DNA of 64,000 nucleotides from Symsagittifera roscoffensis (taxonomy: Eukaryota; Xenacoelomorpha; Acoela; Convolutidae): positions 14,749,802 through 14,813,801 of the forward strand of contig NC_087064.1 of assembly GCF_963678635.1 (NCBI RefSeq). The letters run 5' to 3'. Below the pieces are notes generated by a model. That model was not told the origin of the DNA and made no database searches. It was given only the letters and a program-made list of their open reading frames with translations. A program made the translations under genes and the position numbers. Below are positions 53,601-59,600 of the stretch, piece by piece. How positions within the stretch are numbered: position 1 is the first letter of the stretch; each line of letters opens with the position of its first letter.

Positions 53601-56600
53601 TTAAAGGCAAAGAAAGGAATCACTCAACCAAATCCTCAAACACTCCGTCTGTTAGTATACAATGCCAAATTGACAAGAACAGTAAACTTAACCTCGGTTA
53701 CGAACTTTCGTTGCATCTTATGTGGGAAACGAACCGAACGGATCTCATTTTCCATATGATTTATCCAGAAGGACAAGTGCAAAACTTATCCACACTGAAA
53801 ACAACCAATATCAAACCATTGGAGATTAAAAAAACGTCATTGTTAAGTGTCAGTGCATCAAGTAGAGGCATAAAAAATGGTACTGCTGACAGCATTGAAA
53901 TTGATAGCCGAAATTATTTCACTAATCTAAATCACAAAAACTATTTACTCCGTTCGTACAGTTATTCTCAATACAAATGCGCACACAAAGCATATATTAG
54001 CGCCTACTTCAGTATTTGGTGAATTTGTGTTGACTCTTTAATTGAAGCCTTTTTGTTGACAACAAATGGAACAGTTTTAAGAAAATCAGTTTCTACTTCC
54101 TCATTTCTCTTGACAATAACGACAAAGCGGTAGGAGATTTGGCGCTCTGTTTGTTGGGATTGAATGAGTTGGTAACTTGTTTACAAGGCTCGTTAGTCTA
54201 GCAGCTGCAAAAAAGGACGGAAAGCTTTTAATGTGTACAGCGCTCGAACTAATTAAAGTTGCTGTAAAACAGAAGTCTCCAAAAAAAATATTGGAAAACA
54301 CGGTAAGAAAAACTGCAAAAAAAAACAATTTCGTGGAGTTCCAAGTCGAACAAATTCACCGATGATCTCACGGAGAAGAAGAAACTTAGTCGAAGCCTAA
54401 AAAAAACAACCAAATAGGCAGACCAGCAAAAAAAAACATAAAAAAACCGCAGATTTTTACGCAGTGAAGCTTCCCATATATCTCTGGGTTTGTTGAAAAA
54501 ATGTTTTTAACGATAAAAATTGAAAAGGCCATCGAACAATAAATTGGACCAGTCTGTTCAGCTAATGGACCAATGCTTGAAATTAAATCACCTGTGACCG
54601 TAACATTTTTATTGATCACCGAAAAACCTACACGGAAATACAATGCAAAGAAACACGGGAACTTGGAGTTGATCTGGGATACGAAAGGACTGATCCTATT
54701 GTGTCTCATTCACTTTTCCTGGTGATTATTTCATTGTATTCTCTGTTCTCTGACTGTACCCTGTCTGCCAATTGTCTCAAATTTCGAAATAACAAAAATA
54801 ACTTTGCCAACAAAATGTTCACTGGAGCAGTGTTTTGAAATAGCATGGATAGCATTTTGCGAACAAGCCCGCAAACTCATTCAAAAACTGGTCAGCGCAG
54901 CAGAAAACAGAAAGATATTTTGCTCGCGAACCGCGATACAAAACATAACATCATATTACACCAAAAATGCAACTCTTGGAATAAACCGATCGAATCTTTT
55001 CCATTATAAAAAGTTTGATTTGGAACAGATTACTTTGAGAAAGGAAATGTTTGCAAAAAACAACAGTACATCAAAAGGTACACAGGATCATACAAGTCCT
55101 TCCTTCAAAGCAAACTTAGTTTTGTGTTTGTTGCCTTGCGTGCTTAGAATCACTCCAGATAACTACAACAAGCATTTTTACTATTGTGCTTCAATCGCAC
55201 TAGCAAACATCATGCTGCTCATGGCTTCCCGCATCCAGAAACTATTAACAGCTCAGTTTCACTCTATTTTTTGTTCTCAAATGCCTTTACACCAAAGCTG
55301 AAAATGTTTGCTTAAGCCCAACCGTTTGTTTCGTTTCATCCGGCTGTAAGTTACCAGGAATGCTCTCGCAGTTTCTGTGGTCAACAATTGGAATAAAATT
55401 AGCTGCACAATCTGATTTGAAACTGTACCGATCTGAAATACAAGTTTCTTCGAGTGTTAGCAGCCGACAACGTTCCACCTCACATCCTAACTAAGGTCAT
55501 CAAGTTTGTGAGCACTAAAGTCAAATTTTTAGGTGACATATTAGGATGGGTGTAAATCAGAACTTACTTTTTTTCAAGGTTGAATCCGTTTTTAAATTCG
55601 GCATTGTTTTTTAGTACAAATTTTAAGCGTGATGACAAAAGAAACTGACAATGCGAGATTGATTTATGAATTTTGTAGAGCCACTTATGAAAAATGTTCA
55701 ACTCGCGGCGAGTCTTCAGAACAGATTTTTTTCTGTGCGACTAAGGATAAGACGTTGGAGGGGCTAGTGAGTATAAGGCTGTTTTACTATTTTTGGAGGG
55801 TTACTTGAGACAAACCTTTGGCGGCGCGAATGTATTTAGGACTTTTTGAGCAAGTTTTAAAAAACAATTGTGGGATTGCAAGTGGAGATACTCCATCGGT
55901 AAAACAATTATAGATAAGACTTTGGCGGAAGAACATAACGTAAAACTTTGACAATGCGACTGAATAAGGGATTTTTGGTAAGATCTAAGAAAAGATTTCG
56001 GCAGCCTACTTGATAGGAACTTGTGCCGCACGATTTTAGTTGAGACTTTGGCGGAGCGGCATAAGATCAAAGTTTACGCCGCGGCATGACTGAAGAGAAG
56101 TGAGTTTCGCAGATTAATTAGAAATCCCTTAGGGTGATTTATGGAGAAACATTGAGCCGCATCGCGACTTATGAATAATCGTATGGAAAGCGTGACCACT
56201 GAATACTTATGGAAAATAGGTTTGGCGGCGTGACTGAATACATGACCTAGGCGGAGCGATTTGAAATAAATTTTTGGCCAGAAGACTGATTACACGGACT
56301 ATTCGATAAGACCTAGGAAATGACTTGGCGGGTTGACATAAAAATAGGACTTTGGTCGCCCGACTTAAAATAAAAGTTGACAGCGCTAGTTACGATGAGA
56401 TCTTGGAGGCTCGACTTGAGATAGGTTGTAGCGGCCTGATTGAATATAGGATTTTGGCGGCGCGATACCAGAAAGATGACTTTGCCATCATAAATTAAGA
56501 AATTACGTAGACGACAGGACCTGAGAGAAGACTTTGGAACAAAATGAGAAAGATTTTGAAACGCTGCTCGACTGAAAAAAAAACCATGAAGTCACGACAT

Positions 56601-59600
56601 AAAATACGACTTGAGCTTTGCGACCTAAAATAAAACTTGAACGGCCTGATTGGTTATTAGGCTTTTTCGACAAGACCTATGAAACGACTCCGGCGGAGTC
56701 ACTCGAGATAAAAATTTGGCGGCGTGAATTTATATAAGACTTCGACTGAGCGACAAACGATGAAACTTTACGCCGCGGCGCGACTGATGAAAAGTAACCT
56801 TGGCAGTTTGATCTATGAAGACCTCAGGTTGAACTATGAAAAAAATGTGCCGCGCCGCAACTCAAGAGCAGAATTTTCCGGCGCTAATTAAGATAAGACA
56901 TTGGAGGCGTGACTGAATATATGACTTAGGCGATGCATGTTAAAACAAAACTTTTACGGTGCGGCTGATTTGAAGGCTTTTCGGGAAGACCTGAGAAACA
57001 AACTCGGCGGTTTGACATTAAAAAAAATTTGGCCGTGCAATTTTGTATAAGATTTTGGCGGCGCTACCTACGATAAATTTTTGGCTGCATTACTGAATAT
57101 AAGACTTCGGCGGCTCGACACACGATAAGTTTTTGTGACGCGCGCGACTTAAGAAAAACTTTGGCATCATGAAATAAAAAAACACCTAGTTGGCGCGACA
57201 TAAGTAAGACTTTGGAACAATTTAAGAATTGAATGTCAACGTTCTCTAGTTAAGCGTGCTCTCAGATCAAGTAAAAGTATCCCAATTCTTTTTTTTTGTT
57301 TATAGAGCGGACTGGGTCATACTGATCTCGGTTATTTTGGGTCCAGTTGGGATTCTGGTACTGATTTTCATTCTGGCCTACATTGATTGGAGTGAACAGA
57401 TACGTGGAAATCAAAGATCGAAATCAGAAGATTGCAACTTACAATGAGTACGTTTAAAGCTTTAAGATTCCCCCCTTTCTTGTTGCAAAAGGGCAAACGT
57501 TACAAGGTGCAAAACTCACATCAATTTACCTTTGAATTAGTTTTTTTTTATAAAGGGGGGGGGGGGGCAGTTCTTTAATAAGTGCCATAGGAGAAGCGTA
57601 GGGAAGGGGAATAGTTGAAAAGATCTTTTTTTTCTGCAATGGGTTCCTAGAAAGTCGGTCAGATAACCCAAACATGCAAACAAGATTACTTAGTGTTAAC
57701 AGTGTTTTAAAAGTTTCCTCTTGAATCAAAATAGACCAAGAATGAAAAAAAAAACAGCTATAAGATTTTGTGTGTAATTTATATGCACATACAAAATGTA
57801 CTGCGACCAGAGCTGGCCATTGAGCATGAATTTTTCAGGGAACAACTTTGCGAGGAAGAAAAGTACAACGGAAGAGAACTATGCTCAGAAAATTTCAACG
57901 TGAATTTTGCATTCCGGTAAGTGTTTTTTGAATTTTGCTAAATTGAGTCGAAAAATTCTGATACTAAAACTTTTGAACCAATTTTTTGAATGGATTAAAA
58001 ACAATTTAACTTATTTGATGGCTTTCAAAAGATCACCCATGTTGTTGTTCAATTGTCGAAGAACTGATTGAACCCTTATGCGCGGGCGGTTCAATCTACA
58101 GGAAACAAAAACTAACTGTTATTTTACACCAGTGTGTTATTTTACACCAGTTCCTAGTCTCAAAAATCAAAAAATATATATTTGACCTTTGATCAATTTT
58201 TGTACAGCTGATTGAAAAAACAACGTTTTGGTTAAATTGCGTGAGCCAGCGAGCGCAGTTCGCTTTTTAATACGTCTTGGAAGTCATTCCAAATTAAACA
58301 AGACTGCTCGTATCTGGACGAAAATTGATTTTTCCAACTACCTTCTCAGCTCTATGGATTAGGTTTCGCTTTGAAAAAAAGTTGAAAATTTTCGAAAAAA
58401 AGGTTCTAAAGAAATTTGGTCAAAATGCGGTCTTCATAGTGATTTAGGAGAGCTCAGAATATCAATTTAGTCGACCCAAAAAAACCGGTCGACAGAATTT
58501 TGGAAAATTTGTTTGAAATTCGCCCCTCCCTCGTAAAAATCATATACCTACCCCTATTTTTTATAATGGAGTTTTTTGTATTCATCTATAAACATTAAAA
58601 AAACGATTTTAATTGATTTGAAATGGATTTTAAAATTTTTTTAAATAATCGTAATATAATCCATTTTAAATTGATTATAACTGATTATCTTTCACTTGTA
58701 TAGACACTGATTATAAAACTCGAATTGAATTGACTAGTTTTCTTAGGAAGACAAGAGCGGGTAGTCAATCAAATGACCGTTTTTTGTCCCAAATTATACA
58801 GATTCGATCATGATTGACAAAGTTGATACATGATTTGACCCGCTTATGAACGGTCCACATTTTAATTTCATTACAAGGCCAAACTGTGCACTGGATAGGC
58901 GCACAATTTTGTGTCAGTATATTCCTGGATTCCAAAAACTAATCTTTAAACATGTTCCAAGATGCAAATGCATTACACTTACAAAACTTCCGTGGATTCC
59001 GCGTACATATGAGTGTAACGTACATTTTGTCGGCACATTTATTGTGTCGCGGATTCCGCAACAAGCGAATGTAGCTAGTTGTTTTGGATTCCGCAACTGT
59101 AAGTGGATTCCGCAAAATGTAGGCGGAATCCGCAAATGTAAGTAGATTCCGCAAACTTTACGTGGATTCCGAAATTTGTTCAATACTGAACTTGCATATT
59201 AACAATTAAAAGCTGAGCTGGAATTCTTATGTCTGGCAAAGCGGAATTTAAAAGCAAAGACATAACCATTGTCAGCGGAATCCATGAAAAACTCTTAAAA
59301 CATTGGTTACCTAAATCGGTGGCTGGATTTTGGAAGCATAACGCCGAATAAATTCAGTAATTGTAGTCATTGGGTTGAGAGTGTATTGAAACACAACACA
59401 GCATATTGCCAAATTAGGGCAGTGTTTGTGATTTCAGCGATCCCAAATACTGGTCAGTAGTTGGGATTGATGGAAACCCAAAAACTGGAATAATGTGGAA
59501 TAAACATGGAATAAATTTATTATTTTGAGTCATTAGGTTGAGAGTGATTAGAAACCCAACGCATAGCTAATCGTCGCATTAGTTCGGTATTTGGGATTTC

